Of a stretch of DNA of 64,000 nucleotides, positions 35,868 to 47,780 are shown in pieces (within the stretch, counting starts at the first letter, position 1; each line of letters starts with the position of its first letter). This DNA is from Artemia franciscana. Lineage: Eukaryota; Arthropoda; Branchiopoda; Anostraca; Artemiidae. The notes below the pieces were generated by a model. That model saw only the letters and a list, made by a program, of their open reading frames with translations, was not told the origin of the DNA and did not search any database. A program made the position numbers and the translations under genes. Location of the stretch: NCBI RefSeq assembly GCF_032884065.1, contig NC_088868.1:7336758-7400757 (forward strand), in the 5' to 3' direction.

Positions 35868-38530
35868 GGCTTTGACGCAAAACGGCAAAATACTGGCCTT
35901 TGGAAAAACACTGTGTTTGACACAACGCATCGAAAAGTTGTGCTTTTGCACAAAACGGTGTAAATGTGTGCTTTGGCATAACACCGTGTTTTGACAAAAC
36001 GCTGTGCTTTGACATTAAACGTCAACACATTGTGGTTTTGCATAAAACGGCGAAATAGTGTTGGCATAACACTGTGCTTTTGGCAAAACCACGGGCTTTG
36101 ACACAAAACGGTGAAATACTGGCCTTTTGAAAAACACTGTGTTTTGACACAACACGCCAACACATTGTTGTTATGCATAAAACGGCAAAATAGTGTACTT
36201 TCGTATAACCGTCCTTTTGACAAAACTTCGGGCTTTCACCCAAAACGGCGAAATATTGGCCTTTAGAAAAACACGGTGTTTTGACACAACACGCCAACAC
36301 ATTGTTGTTATGCATAAAACGGCAAAATAGTGTACTTTCGTATAACACCGTCCTTTTGACAAAACTTCGGGCTTTCACCCAAAACGGCGAAATATTGGCC
36401 TTTTGAAAAACACGGTGTTTTGACACAACACGCCAACACATTGTTGTTATGCATAAAACGGCAAAATAGTGTACTTTCGTATAACACCGTCCTTTTGACA
36501 AAACTTCGGGCTTTCACCCAAAACGGCGAAATATTGGCCTTTTGAAAAACACGGTGTTTTGACACAACACGCCAACACATTGTTGTTATGCATAAAACGG
36601 CAAAATAGTGTACTTTCGTATAACACCGTCCTTTTGACAAAACTTCGGGCTTTCACCCAAAACGGCGAAATACTGGCCTTTTGAAAAACACTGTGTTTTG
36701 ACACAACACGCCAACACATTGTTGTTATGCATAAAACGGCAAAATAGTGTACTTTCGTATAACACCGTCCTTTTGACAAAACTTCGGGCTTTCACCCAAA
36801 ACGGCGAAATACTGGCCTTTTGAAAAACACTGTGTTTTGACACAACACGCCAACACATTGTTGTTATGCATAAAACGGCAAAATAGTGTACTTTCGTATA
36901 ACACCGTCCTTTTGACAAAACTTCGGGCTTTCACCCAAAACGGCGAAATATTGGCCTTTTGAAAAACACGGTGTTTTGACACAACACGCCAACACATTGT
37001 TGTTATGCATAAAACGGCAAAATAGTGTACTTTCGTATAACACCGTCCTTTTGACAAAACTTCGGGCTTTCACCCAAAACGGCGAAATACTGGCCTTTTG
37101 AAAAACACGGTGTTTTGACACAACACGCCAACACATTGTTGTTATGCATAAAACGGCAAAATAGTGTACTTTCGTATAACACCGTCCTTTTGACAAAACT
37201 TCGGGCTTTCACCCAAAACGGCGAAATACTGGGCTTTTGAAAAACACTGTGTTTTGACACAACACGCCAACACATTGTTGTTATGCATAAAACGGCAAAA
37301 TAGTGTACTTTCGTATAACACCGTCCTTTTGACAAAACTTCGGGCTTTCACCCAAAACGGCGAAATATTGGCCTTTTGAAAAACACGGTGTTTTGACACA
37401 ACACGCCAACACATTGTTGTTATGCATAAAACGGCAAAATAGTGTACTTTCGTATAACACCGTCCTTTTGACAAAACTTCGGGCTTTCACCCAAAACGGC
37501 GAAATACTGGCCTTTTGAAAAACACGGTGTTTTGACACAACACTTCAACACATTGTTGTTATGCATAAAACGGCAAAATAGTGTACTTTCGTATAACACC
37601 GTCCTTTTGACAAAACTTCGGGCTTTCACCCAAAACGGCGAAATATTGGCCTTTTGAAAAACACGGTGTTTTGACACAACACGCCAACACATTGTTGTTA
37701 TGCATAAAACGGCAAAATAGTGTACTTTCGTATAACACCGTCCTTTTGACAAAACTTCGGGCTTTCACCCAAAACGGCGAAATATTGGCCTTTTGAAAAA
37801 CATGGTGTTTTGACACAACACGCCAACACATTGTTGTTATGCATAAAACGGCAAAATAGTGTACTTTCGTATAACACCGTCCTTTTGACAAAACTTCGGG
37901 CTTTCACCCAAAACGGCGAAATACTGGCCTTTTGAAAAACACGGTGTTTTGACACAACACGCCAACACATTGTTGTTATGCATAAAACGGCAAAATAGTG
38001 TACTTTCGTATAACACCGTCCTTTTGACAAAACTTCGGGCTTTCACCCAAAACGGCGAAATACTGGCCTTTTGAAAAACACGGTGTTTTGACACAACACG
38101 CCAACACATTGTTGTTATGCATAAAACGGCAAAATATTGTACTTTCGTATAACACCGTCCTTTTGACAAAACTTCGGGCTTTCACCCAAAACGGCGAAAT
38201 ATTGGCCTTTTGAAAAACACGGTGTTTTGACACAACACGCCAACACATTGTTGTTATGCATAAAACGGCAAAATAGTGTACTTTCGTATAACACCGTCCT
38301 TTTGACAAAACTTCGGGCTTTCACCCAAAACGGCAAAATATTGGCCTTTAGAAACACACTGTGCTTTAACACACACGCCAAAACACTACACGTTTTGCAC
38401 AAAACGGTGAAATACTGTGCTTAGACAAAACCACGGGTTATGGCACAAGACGACAAAATACTGCGCTTTGGCAAAACACCGTCCTTCGACACAACTCGCT
38501 GAAACAATGTGCTTTGGCAAAATCACAAGT
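35868..38530. repeat. 139-base satellite, sixteen homogeneous units with degraded edges
   Basis: The marker CACATTGTTGTTATGCAT recurs sixteen times, from 36161 to about 38246, at 139-base spacing. The first interval is slightly shorter. Units are nearly identical, differing at a few sites (CTGG/TTGG, CACGGTG/CACTGTG). Each unit is itself two related halves of about 73 and 66 bases, both starting AAAACGGC(G/A)AAATA and both with a TTTTGACA(A/C)AAC-like block. The flanks (35868-36140 and 38340-38530) are divergent copies of the half-unit. It begins about 260 bases past the WDR43 stop. 139 is not a multiple of three; the recurring 110-codon minus frames are an artefact. Confidence 0.97.
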
Positions 38531-39114
38531 AACATTTGCATAGTTTAGTATTGATATGGTCTGGATATCTTTGTCAGGAGGGTAATGTAGAAGATAATAC
38601 CCAAACCCAGCTTTTGGAATGGCTGTCTTTTTAAGAGCTGTTCAACTATTTATAATATAAAGAATTTTTACAACCGGTAGGTTTATTAAAATCACCTGAA
38701 GGTACAGACATAGACGTGATGCTGTGATAGACATAATGCTGCAGGATCGGTTGGAAACAGTTCAAAGAGGCGGGATAAGCTTAATGGATATTAGGGTTTT
38801 GTCCGGTGGAAAACCGTAGGCTGCTGCAGACGGCAATTATAGGATAGATTTCCCAAAAAGTATTACTTGAAGGGCTCTTGGAGCAGCAAAACCTGCTTCT
38901 TTTACTCTTCGCTGAACCACAGAGCAGGTGACTTGGCTGGAGATCAAAGAGTATAAGATAAATTTATTCGTCACCCCTCAGTGTGAGTTAGGCTGTACAT
39001 TCTTTGGTTTGTCCTACACAAAGTCAATTTACTGAACAAAGGGTTTCATGCAGTCGAAATACGTATTCACAGACTCTGTGGCAGAGACACAGTTAGGCAT
39101 CGTGGCAGAGCCAG
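38531..39114. other. Unassigned spacer
   Basis: No gene recognised; base composition is less AT-rich than the surroundings (38.7-38.95 kb). Confidence 0.4.
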
Positions 39115-39250
39115 TTAAGTTTTTTCTCAGGGGGGGGGGGGGCAAATGTAGACTTTGCCTCCCCCAGCTAAACCATCAGTAATGTAAATATTACAGTTTA
39201 AGCTCGTCTTGCCGCCCGGAGATCTTACCCCCCCCCCTCTAGATACGGCC
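39115..39250 (+). repeat. Short G-tract repeat element, copy 3
   Basis: TTTTTTCTCAGG, a G12 run, CAAATGTAGACTTTGC, CCATCAGTAATGTAAATA and TTTAAGCTCGTCTTGCC appear in the same order as at 16022-16190. It ends in a C9 run and CTAGATACGGCCCT. Confidence 0.7.
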
Positions 39251-39314
39251 CTATTTCGTGGCGACCAAGTTGTCGCTCATAAAATGTTTTATTAAACAAT
39301 AAGGAATAACTTAC

Positions 39315-39490
39315 CCACGAGATCTATTCGAAGTTTTCTTAGCCACAGCTCATTTTCTTGCGCTTGTTTGCGTAAAGTTGAGGCCAAATTCACTTTAACA
39401 CATGAGAAGCCTTCAAAATAGCGACTTATTGAGTGCTCAGCACGTTCACTGCATCTCAGTGACTTGTCCCAATTTTTTCGTATATTAATG
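39315..39490 (-). CDS. Candidate exon of unknown gene
   Basis: On the minus strand an open frame reads KNWDKSLRCSERAEHSISRY, FEGFSCVKVNLASTLRKQ and ENELWLRKLRIDLV, then G|GTAAGT, a perfect donor at 39314. Codon use and residue mix look coding and unlike the AT-rich noise around. I do not recognise the family. The upstream border is unclear: no in-frame ATG, and no strong acceptor tract is seen. It may be an exon of a host gene or a piece of an unrecognised DNA element. Confidence 0.3.
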
Positions 39491-40054
39491 GTGGATTTAA
39501 GGTCGAAAAAATGATAAACATATGACAAATTAACACATGAATTGCGTCCAAAAGTACTTGTTGAAACCTATTCAATTAGTTATTTACTTATTGCTCTTTA
39601 GGACTCTGGAAGGAATTATATATTTAATTATAATACAATTGAATAATAGATTTAAATTATAAAATATAGTATAAAGGACAACTTGTCCTTTAACAGCTAG
39701 AAAATTCTTTATATATACATTTTATATATTACAATTATATACATATATATTTTATATTATATATGTTTTCTATATTTGTCTATCACTACACGCTAATAAT
39801 ACTCTTGGCTCGTTTCAGAGGGGTCTATGGGGTGGCGAGATTCTTGTTCTTTCTTTTTTGTAAGAATTCACTTTGATGCTCAAATTGGGTTCCATAATTT
39901 TATTGTTTTAATAATTTATGCTTATTCAATAATTTATTGTATTTGGCTCTGTTGGATGTGGAACAGTTCTTACCGTCAACCGGGTCGAGATTGGTAATCA
40001 GGGGTGACATTGACACAACAGTAGAAAAATGTTTCTTTTGACTTTTGACGACAG

Positions 40055-40173
40055 GTGGTATCACGAAAAAATCCAAGAAAATTCTAGATGGCTCTTTAGA
40101 TTATCTTCGTCAGTCAGTGTGGAAATGGCGTCCATTGAGTAAAGAGTGTCTACTTGTGAACTGGTTGCGTAAA
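40055..40173 (+). CDS. Candidate internal exon of unknown gene
   Basis: After ...TTGACGACAG at 40054 the frame reads GITKKSKKILDGSLDY, LRQSVWKWRPLSKECLL and VNWLRK, and the next bases are GTAAGT. The splice sites and frame phase (two bases in, phase 0 out) are consistent. The frame stays open to 40374, so the donor is not certain. The family is not recognised. No partner exon was found on the plus strand. Confidence 0.33.
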
Positions 40174-40409
40174 GTAAGTACTTCTCGGTGTTCAGGGGAA
40201 CTGAAAATTTGTCTGACCAGGAAAGAACAGGTGACTGTTTTATTGTTGTGGGGCACTAGTAGGCTTGTAAATGTGACCAGAAAACTGCCTAGTAAGTATT
40301 TAGAGATTAACTCTAAAACGGAAGGAGATGGGGATTTGTCAAAGTTATTCCTTGGAGAACGGGTATTTCAAGGGTGACTTTGACAGTTATCAAACTTACC
40401 CCCGAGGTG

Positions 40410-41180
40410 TTCTGATTCAGTTTTTAATCTTGTTTCTTTTTATATTTTCTTCTATCATTCTTTAATAGAATCATACCTAAGATATCGTCCCATTATTTAC
40501 CTAAATACATTTCCTAATCATTCTAAACCCCTCCAGACATCGCAAAATAAAGCTATAAGAATCATTGGTACCCTTTCATCTTTCTACACTACCTCAAAGT
40601 CTTTCTAAAGCAAAAACTTTATTTTTATTTCTTCACATATTAAACCTTAGTCAACTTAGGGATTTGCATTTATCGCTCTGGCATTATGAAATTCAGTCTC
40701 CCGTGAGTTAGTTTTATGAATATATATTCTTGTCACCCCATTTTGCTCATTCGCTTCTTCATCGGTTCGTTTTGGTTAACTGTGGTTAACGTTCCCCTTA
40801 GTTAACTGAAAGAGATAATTTTCATTAAGATACCAAATCTTTTCTAAAGCAAATAGGCTCAAATTAAATACTAAATTTAAAACCTTAATAGCAGATCACT
40901 TTTAAAGACTAAATTCGTAGAATATATTATTAACCTTTACGGGTGATTCTACTTGATATTTATTCAGTGTTATTTTTGGAATTTGCCACGCCTCCTTGTC
41001 CTTCTCCTTCTATATGCTATGATATTTTTTGGTTTATCCTTTTTATCTTTATTTTTTGGTGTATTTGAAAATATTGTAATAACTTATACCTCTTTATACC
41101 TTCTTTTCGAGCTTAGCTCCCTGCTGGCTTTATTTCATAATTTGTTTTTGTTCTTAGTTGTATGAAATAAAAAATCTACC
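40410..41180 (+). mobile_element. LINE C-terminal fragment related to the copy at 27.5-29.7 kb
   Basis: Near 40447-40590 the plus strand reads YHSLIESYLRYRPIIYLN and QNKAIRIIGTLSSFY, closely parallel to YHSLIESYLNYCCIVYLN and QNKAIRFLGTVFY of the larger LINE. The rest (to about 41.17 kb) is a decayed C-terminus and 3' UTR. There are multiple frame breaks. Confidence 0.8.
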
Positions 41181-41239
41181 TAACTGAGCTTAAACGTCAT
41201 AATTAGTTTACTGTGGTTTTCTTTAAGCTTTTTTCCCTT

Positions 41240-42480
41240 TTAGATGACAACAACTTACTAACGAAAGCCTGACGGCCGTTCGTACAAGGCTTTCCAAGGA
41301 AGCGTTCGAGAAGACAGCTGAAGCTGTAAAGAATGGGTCGAATATCTACACTGCAACGAAAGACTATAGAGTTCCGTACGGTACTCTTCGGTACCACACG
41401 AAAGGCATGCACCTAAAAAAAAGTTAGTCGGCAGAGAGTTCTTGGAATGCACGAAGAAATGATTCTTATCCACCATCTGATTCTCCTGTCTGAGTGGGGA
41501 TTTCCGCTAGCACGGTTTGATCTCTGTCTCCTTGTCACGTTGTTTCTTCATAAGAAGAATCTGAATGAACCACGCTTTAAGAACAACCTCCCGGGAGACG
41601 ACTGTGGCGGAATCTTTCTTAAGACACTCGGATCAACTGAGCCACAGAATCTCCCAGGTCATTAGCTCAAGCCGCAGCAGAGCTGACTACGGGACTGTGG
41701 GCTCGTCGCCTCGATCACCTGGAGGTGTCCTCGATTACCTCGATCGCCTAGAGGAAACGCTTCGCGACGTTAAGCCTGAATGCATTGTCAACTATGACGA
41801 AACCAACCTGTCTGATAATCATGGACGAGTGAAGGCTATTTTTAAACGCGAAGTAAAATATCCTGAGCGGGTATTGAATCAGACAAAATCAGCAGCATCT
41901 GCAATGGTAGCAGCTACTGCTAGTGGAGAACTTTTTTCGCCGTATATTGTCTTTAAATCGGAAAAGCTCTGGGATGCGTGGATTAAAAGAGCACCAAAGG
42001 GTTTTCAATTCAACAGATCAAAGTCTGTGTGGTTCAATTGAACTTGCTTTTATGATTTCGTTGAGTCAGTCATCGTCCCGTGGGTGAAGAAGTAAGGCCC
42101 AGATGAACCAAAAGTCTTGATAGGTGACAATCTTTCGTTGCATATCGATATGAGGGTCTTGCGTTTTTGTACTGAACACAACTTCAAATTTTTTTGTCTC
42201 CTACCAAATACAACCCACCTTCTTCAGCTGCTAGATGTTGCCCTGTTTGGTCTGATGAAACACGTATGGTGTAAGATCCTAACAGAATACAAAACACGAT
42301 ATCCAAACAAGACCATAATTTCCAAAGAGCACTTTAAGACCCTAATCGTTCGACAATGGGATGAGATGGGGAAACATCTGCAGAGACTGCAGAAAAAAAA
42401 TGGATTCAAGGCTTGTTAAGTATTTTCCATAAACAATGATGCCGTCATTGCAATAACACCCTGAGAAGACTTAACTACAA
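41240..42480 (+). pseudogene. Broken pogo/Tigger-type DNA transposase
   Basis: Pieces of one transposase lie in order. An N-terminal Psq-type helix-turn-helix is at about 41277-41420: RTRLSKEAFEKTAEAVKNGS, DYRVPYGTLRYHTKG. A DDE_1 catalytic core follows: CIVNYDETNLSD near 41781 (first Asp), VLIGDNLSLHI near 42115 (second Asp), then LLPNTTHLLQLLDVALFG near 42200-42250 (third acidic residue, Asp as in pogo). The reading frame is interrupted between about 41420 and 41620 and again near 42038-42100, so it is not functional as it stands. I could not identify terminal inverted repeats or TA duplications with confidence. Pogo-like elements move by cut and paste into TA sites. Confidence 0.88.
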
Positions 42481-43136
42481 GCCACCCCGACTGACTGTAT
42501 GTACTATACAGCCGGAATTCGGAAACACTGGTTTCCAATTAACTACCTTAATACAAAAATTCGTCATTTCTTGGAATTATTGTATTATTTCATATTTATT
42601 TTTGTATATATTCGCATTATTTTACTTTTGAGTTTTTTTCATTTATCTAATTGATTGTTTATTTATCATTTATTTGTTTATATATTTATCATCTTATTAT
42701 TTTAATTCTTTAAAAGAAAAGGAGTTATTTTATTCTTGACACCAATTCTATGCTTTGAAATTTATTTTTCCTCTGAAAGCTTTTCTTTGCCTTTTCCTGC
42801 AGTCTTATAATTGTTTCCATCATCTGATAGCTGAGACAGCCGAATTACAGGTTTGAAACTTGCTTTGCATTTTTTTTTAGAGTAGAATATACATTGAAAA
42901 TATGACAGAAACATTTACCTGTATTTATAAGCGATTTTAGATCACTTCCTAAGAGAATGTAAAAACAATATCATAACTCTAGACCGGTAATTGAAATTTT
43001 ACCTAAAACAAATGAATACAATGATATGTATAGCTGATATGATATGTATATGAATGATATACATATCTTTTCCTCTTAGTTTAAGTTACAGCAGTAGACT
43101 TTGCAAAATCACATTTTCCAAGGGAATAGCACAAGT
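42481..43136. other. AT-rich stretch, nothing recognised
   Basis: Between the transposase relic and a tandem duplication. A palindrome-like TGTATATGAATGATATACA lies near 43045. Confidence 0.45.
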
Positions 43137-43580
43137 CCCCCTCGGGACTCTGCTTAGGTCTATTAATATCTGAAAACAACAACTTTATAATATTTTTCTT
43201 AAGTTTTTAGGGCAGTATCACATTTTCGTCAGTGTTGCCACGTTGAATCTTTTTTCTTCTTCCAACTCCCATCAGGCCAGGTTGGCCGATTCGGGGATTC
43301 TGCTCTAATAGCATCATAACTGTATTTTCAGTATGCCTCCCTGTGTGTTCTCTTTCTCCTTGTGAGTCCCCCCAGGACTCTGCTTAGGTCTATTAATATC
43401 CGAAAAGAACAACTTTATAATATTTTTTTAAGTTTTTAGGGCAGTATCACATTTTCGTCAGTGTTGCCACGTTGAATCTTTTTTCTTTCTTTCAACTCCC
43501 ATCCGGCCAGGTTGGCCGATTCGGGGATTGTCCTCTATTGGCATCATAACTATATTTTCAGTATGCCTCCCTGTGTGTTG
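43137..43580 (+). repeat. Tandem duplication, two units offset by 230 bases
   Basis: Both units contain GGACTCTGCTTAGGTC, then GGGCAGTATCACATTTTCG, GTGTTGCCACGTTGAATC, GGCCAGGTTGGCCGATTCGG and TTTCAGTATGCCTCCCTGTG. They start near 43145 and 43375. They differ by a few substitutions and small indels. Each unit has the hairpin GGCCA-GGT-TGGCC. No coding content. Confidence 0.9.
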
Positions 43581-44214
43581 CAGTCCTCAGCAATACTTGG
43601 ATGGAGTGGAGAGCGAAAAATAAATAAGCACGGGTTACAAGTTAGATTTGACAATATTTTTCGTCTGTAAAAAAAAAATCCAAAACTGACTATTGGTTGA
43701 CTCCTAAAGACAACTACACATTCAAAGGAAAGCTTTACTTTCGTAAGCTATTTGGTGCCATATGTTTAGCTAGTTTTTTTGTGCTGATTTTCACCGACGT
43801 TTCCTGATTTTTATTTATTTATTTTTTTTTTTTAATTTGGCATCAGTTACTACCTAAAAACTGAACAAATGACTCCATACGGAGGTCTTTTTTCTTCAAA
43901 ATTTGATTTCCCCAAATTTTTAGAATACTTTGCTTAAGTTTTTGCTCAACCAATTCCGCCAATCAGATTTCATTTTCACCATCATTGGCACTTTAATTTT
44001 GAACTGTTTTTTTTTTTTTTTTTTCCTAAGAATGAGTCACATCCAACTGAGCGTATCCGATGTCAAAACAACTTACCCTATAAAACAAACTTCAGAAAAA
44101 TTACGGCAAGAGAAAAATTACTGGTATCCATCAGGGCTCAGTCTTTACCAATCAATATATCGATCCATCAGCTGTCCCCAATAAACAGAAGACAATTTAT
44201 CAGAACAAAACAAA
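43581..44214. other. Downstream of the MYND gene, nothing recognised
   Basis: Poly-T runs near 43825 and 44010. A short frame (43930-44184) has no support. Confidence 0.45.
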
Positions 44215-44220
44215 TTTATT
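44215..44220 (-). promoter_or_regulatory. Polyadenylation signal of the MYND gene
   Basis: AATAAA on the minus strand, 107 bases past the stop at 44327, a normal spacing for a short 3' UTR. Confidence 0.6.
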
Positions 44221-44326
44221 AAGAATAAATGCAAAATAACACGTGCAAATCAAATTTTGATATCAAATCAATGAATTAATGAAAACAACCCCCAGGTCAG
44301 GTAATGACTCATTTGATGCAAACTAA

Positions 44327-44368
44327 TTAGCCAACACAGTTGTCTGAGTGATCCTCCCAGGCATCAAC
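44327..44368 (-). CDS. MYND zinc-finger protein, last exon (42 bases)
   Basis: After a T-rich acceptor (TTTTTTTTCAG) the exon reads VDAWEDHSDNCVG and stop. It supplies the last His and Cys ligands of the MYND finger that starts in the exon at 49803-49988. Phase 0 on entry matches the upstream donor. The join (CSRECQ then VDAW..H...C) has the exact spacing of a MYND second half (C...CQ..W..H...C), which is why I accept such a short exon. Confidence 0.88.
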   Translation of the reverse strand, partial: VDAWEDHSDNCVG

Positions 44369-46534
44369 CTGAAAAAAAATAAGATATATTGAATATATTA
44401 AGTTTCATATTTTAATTTAAATTGTTATTGGATTTTTATCATTGGACACTTTTACATCTGTTTTCTTTTTTTTTTATTAGGCTCATTTTTATTTTATGAA
44501 TGTTGTATTTTATAATACTTATTTAATATAAGAATAAATAAGACAAGCAAAAAGACACAACATCATACCCCAAACAAATGGGCATTCCCCACATTTTTAA
44601 GAACTTTACAGGATAGAGAGAAAACAGGGTTTCTAATTTTCCGCGGGAGTGAGCCCTCCTCAAAGATCGAAAAAATGCCAAGAAAAAATATATATAAATA
44701 AAAAAACCAAAACGAGGGTGAAATTGAAATGAAATGCAAATTGAAACCTGAAAAAAAAACCTCGTTTTGGTTTCTTGATTACTTTTATAAACATATTTTT
44801 TCCGTAGTATTTTTTTTCTGTCAAACGTCATACATAGCCAGTGTGGTCTTAGAACGCACATAGCTCATCTTCAGAGAGTTAATTCACATAAATTGTTGAA
44901 ACGCTCGTGTAGCAGCTTGTATAGAACCCTGCAGATGCACCAGTTCGGAAGGTGACAGTGACGAAAATTTAAAGTGTTTTTAGGGGGGTGGGATTTATCT
45001 TTTTTTAATAATTTTTTTCAATGAAAATACCACCATAATGGTAATTTTGAAAACCCACGAGGGGAACAATGTAGAGGATCCAAAGGACATCAGCGGATCC
45101 AAAGAAAAATCTTGGGGGCCAATGTGGCAAGGGCGCCAATAATTGACCAAATTGAAAAATTTATTTAAAAGAAAGAGAAAAAAGAATGGAATGAGGGTAC
45201 CAGAAAAATGTTGGGAGCACAGAGTCCCCCTTCACAACCCTCTGAATCCGTCCCCAAGAGGGACCGCATAAATACTTCCCAATTGAAGCTACTGGGAGGG
45301 ATTACTCCTAGATTTTGAAAAATTTTTTTTTTTTGGTATTTCCATTGAAAAAAGTTGAAAACCTCAAAATTACCCCATAAATTAAAAAAAAAACATTTTT
45401 TTTCGATTATTATTATTGAAATTCCACGCCCTGCTGCATTTTCGTGAATTGGCACCACTGGAGCCCCTGACCTATTATTGCGAAACGGAGATAAATTCAG
45501 TGTGTCGCCACAGAATGTGTAGAATACTTTCGTTATGAGGTGTCAGTGTTGTAATTATATGTAAATTTTTCTCTTAAATGGATGGATTTTTTTAAAAATT
45601 AATTCTTGGTTGAAAGCGTTTCGTCAAACCAGCAGCAATGACGAACTGATTATTACTTGAGATCAAACATAAAACAAAGAGGAATTTTTAGAAGAATAAG
45701 AACACATACTAAAAAAAGACACAAAACCTAAAAACACAAAACAAAAATACCAGGAGAAAATTATTCAAAACATTGCTACTCTCTAAAACAGACGATATCC
45801 CTTTTTCTTTTATTGGCGGGGAAAGGGACTAATCAGATCTTTCTAGTATTTATAAAAATTGGTTTGAAAATTTTACGGGAAAATGTACTTTGACGTGGCT
45901 ACATATCAATGTCAGTTTTTTGTGAATACATACTACTACTACTACTACTACTGCTAGCAACTAGTTGCAGCAAAACGCTACCCGAGACCAAGGTAGCACA
46001 AAATGTGATTCAAAGGGATTTAGAAATCAAGTCCACCAGGAACAGTAGTACTCTAAGATTTACACCAGAAAGTGAGGGACCCCTCGGCACAATGCCAAGT
46101 CTGTTCCATGGCTATAAAAAGTTCGTGGTAATAAACTGTCAATAAAGAGCGGCCAATGCTAATAGTAAACAGAACTCTATAGCTCTAAAAAGAAATTAAT
46201 TTTTATAACAATAAATGTATTAAAGGAGTTGACAGTTTGTTCCAAATATAGCCTATAAAATCAAGGTCGAAAAAATTTAAGAAATTCAGAAAATCATTTT
46301 AGGAAAAATTGGGAAATTACCCTAAAATGCAGAATAATGTTGATGAAAATCAGACCATCAAATTCAACGCATTAGAAAACTCTTTAACAAAGATTTCAAT
46401 GTCGTCTACCAAAATGCAATAATTTGTAGTTTTTCGAGACGAAGGATCGCTGTTGCTTGTTCATTTGTTTCAGTATATTTTTATTTTATTTGAAGCGTTG
46501 CCACTCCTCGAGGAAGAATGCCTTCTGAACAAGG
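44369..46534 (-). other. MYND gene intron, first part
   Basis: AT-rich. Frames at 44523-44861 and 45165-45458 (minus) have no family signal. A (CTA)n run near 45933-45955 followed by GCAACTAGTTGCAGCA could be the extreme end of a LINE family A tail, too short to call. Confidence 0.5.
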
Positions 46535-46696
46535 GCATATCCAGGGGGTGCTACCAGGTTTGAACTCTATCCCCAAGAATTTGTCCGACTCATATAAAGG
46601 TTACATAAATGTATATAAACAAATTTTTTATGTGTTTTGTAAAGTTATTTGTACCCCCTCCCCTCCCCCAACAAGAATCCTGGATACGCCGCTGAT
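46535..46696 (+). repeat. TATCCAG G-tract element, copy
   Basis: It starts GGGCATATCCAGGGGGTG and ends AGAATCCTGGATACGCCGC, so the ends are inverted copies of a CCGTATCCAGGATT-type motif. The inside has TATATAAACAAATTTT.TATG and a C-rich run. A similar inside and left end occur at 58118-58272. MITE-like, non-coding. Confidence 0.65.
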
Positions 46697-47220
46697 TCTG
46701 AAAGGTGGGTTCAAACCAGAGAGTTACTTAAGAATTCTTCATCCGTTGTGTCACGTATATAGTTATACAATCCATTCGACTCTCAGATTAAAATAATATA
46801 CGCTCCTCCAGTTTTTTTGAAAATTCAAAGCAATGTAGAATTATCAAGGTCTTCAATGAACAATACAAGAAACAACTGGAGTTTCCAGCCGGAAACAATG
46901 TGCTATCAAACACGATCAAAATAAAATGTGTGCTATCTATTGTATTCAAATATTTCCTGAATTTATTACAATTTTTTCCGGTTGTTCAAACAATTGATTA
47001 ACAAACTTGTTACGCAATAAAGTCACAAAAAGAATTTTTATTCACCGCTTAGTGTGGTTGTATTATCATTAAATGCAAATTTAATCTCATGATCATAAAA
47101 AAAAGAAAAAAGAAGATTTAGGCCAAATCATTCTATCTGACGGTCAAGGACGTATCGAAGGGGGAAGAGGCTATTGAGCTTGACCCTCCCCCCAAAAAAA
47201 TGTTCAATTTGTTCATGAGC
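46697..47220. other. Intronic, nothing recognised
   Basis: AT-rich, no supported frame. Confidence 0.45.
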
Positions 47221-47570
47221 CTGTAAGATCATTTGATATTGTAGACTTTCCTACAAGCTATTCAACGTCATGGAAATCCCAATATTACTGGAGATACCAT
47301 TGCTTAAGTTTACTTAAGAAAATCTTCAGACAATTCCCTTTTTGGAACCACTTAGATCATTTGATATTACAAACTTTCTTGCTAGCTAGTCAACGTCACG
47401 GACACCTTAAGACTAACTTAAGACTGTACTTGAGAAAATCTTAAGATTTCTTACCGACTATTCGAAGTCACAAAGAAGACCATACGATTTACTTAAGGCT
47501 TCCCTACAAGATATTCAACATCATGAAGACTTAATCTTATTCACTTAAGATTTTCCTTAGGAAAACCTTG
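47221..47570 (+). repeat. Diverged tandem repeat, about three units of 110-130 bases
   Basis: Units near 47225, 47348 and 47465 share GATCATTTGATATT, a CTTTC(C/T)T.C(A/T)AGCTA-like block, TCAACGTCA(T/C)GGA and a CTTAAG-rich end (ACTTAAGAAAATCTT type). CTTAAG recurs more than ten times in the stretch. Confidence 0.6.
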
Positions 47571-47780
47571 ATTCTTTTTTAATACCATTTGCACCCCTAT
47601 ATATTTTCCTCTTGCACACGCTAGGTATAGAGGGAGGCAAGCGTATTTCCCTTGAGATTGGTCCAAAAATAATGAAAATGAAGCTCTTTTTCGTGTTTGG
47701 CCAACCCATAGGTTCATACCTATGTTCATCTACATATATGTGGATGCACATACGTGTTTACTCCAACAAAGTAGGAAAAT

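Noticed and set aside
36022-38402. A ladder of 110-codon minus-strand frames starting MSKGRCYTKVHYFAVL
   Set aside because: They recur every 139 bases because the satellite does. 139 is not a multiple of three, so no single long protein is coded, and no splice or promoter signal supports them.
45909-46145. Frame with a signal-peptide-like Leu run
   Set aside because: The Leu run is a (CTA)n microsatellite, perhaps a LINE tail remnant.
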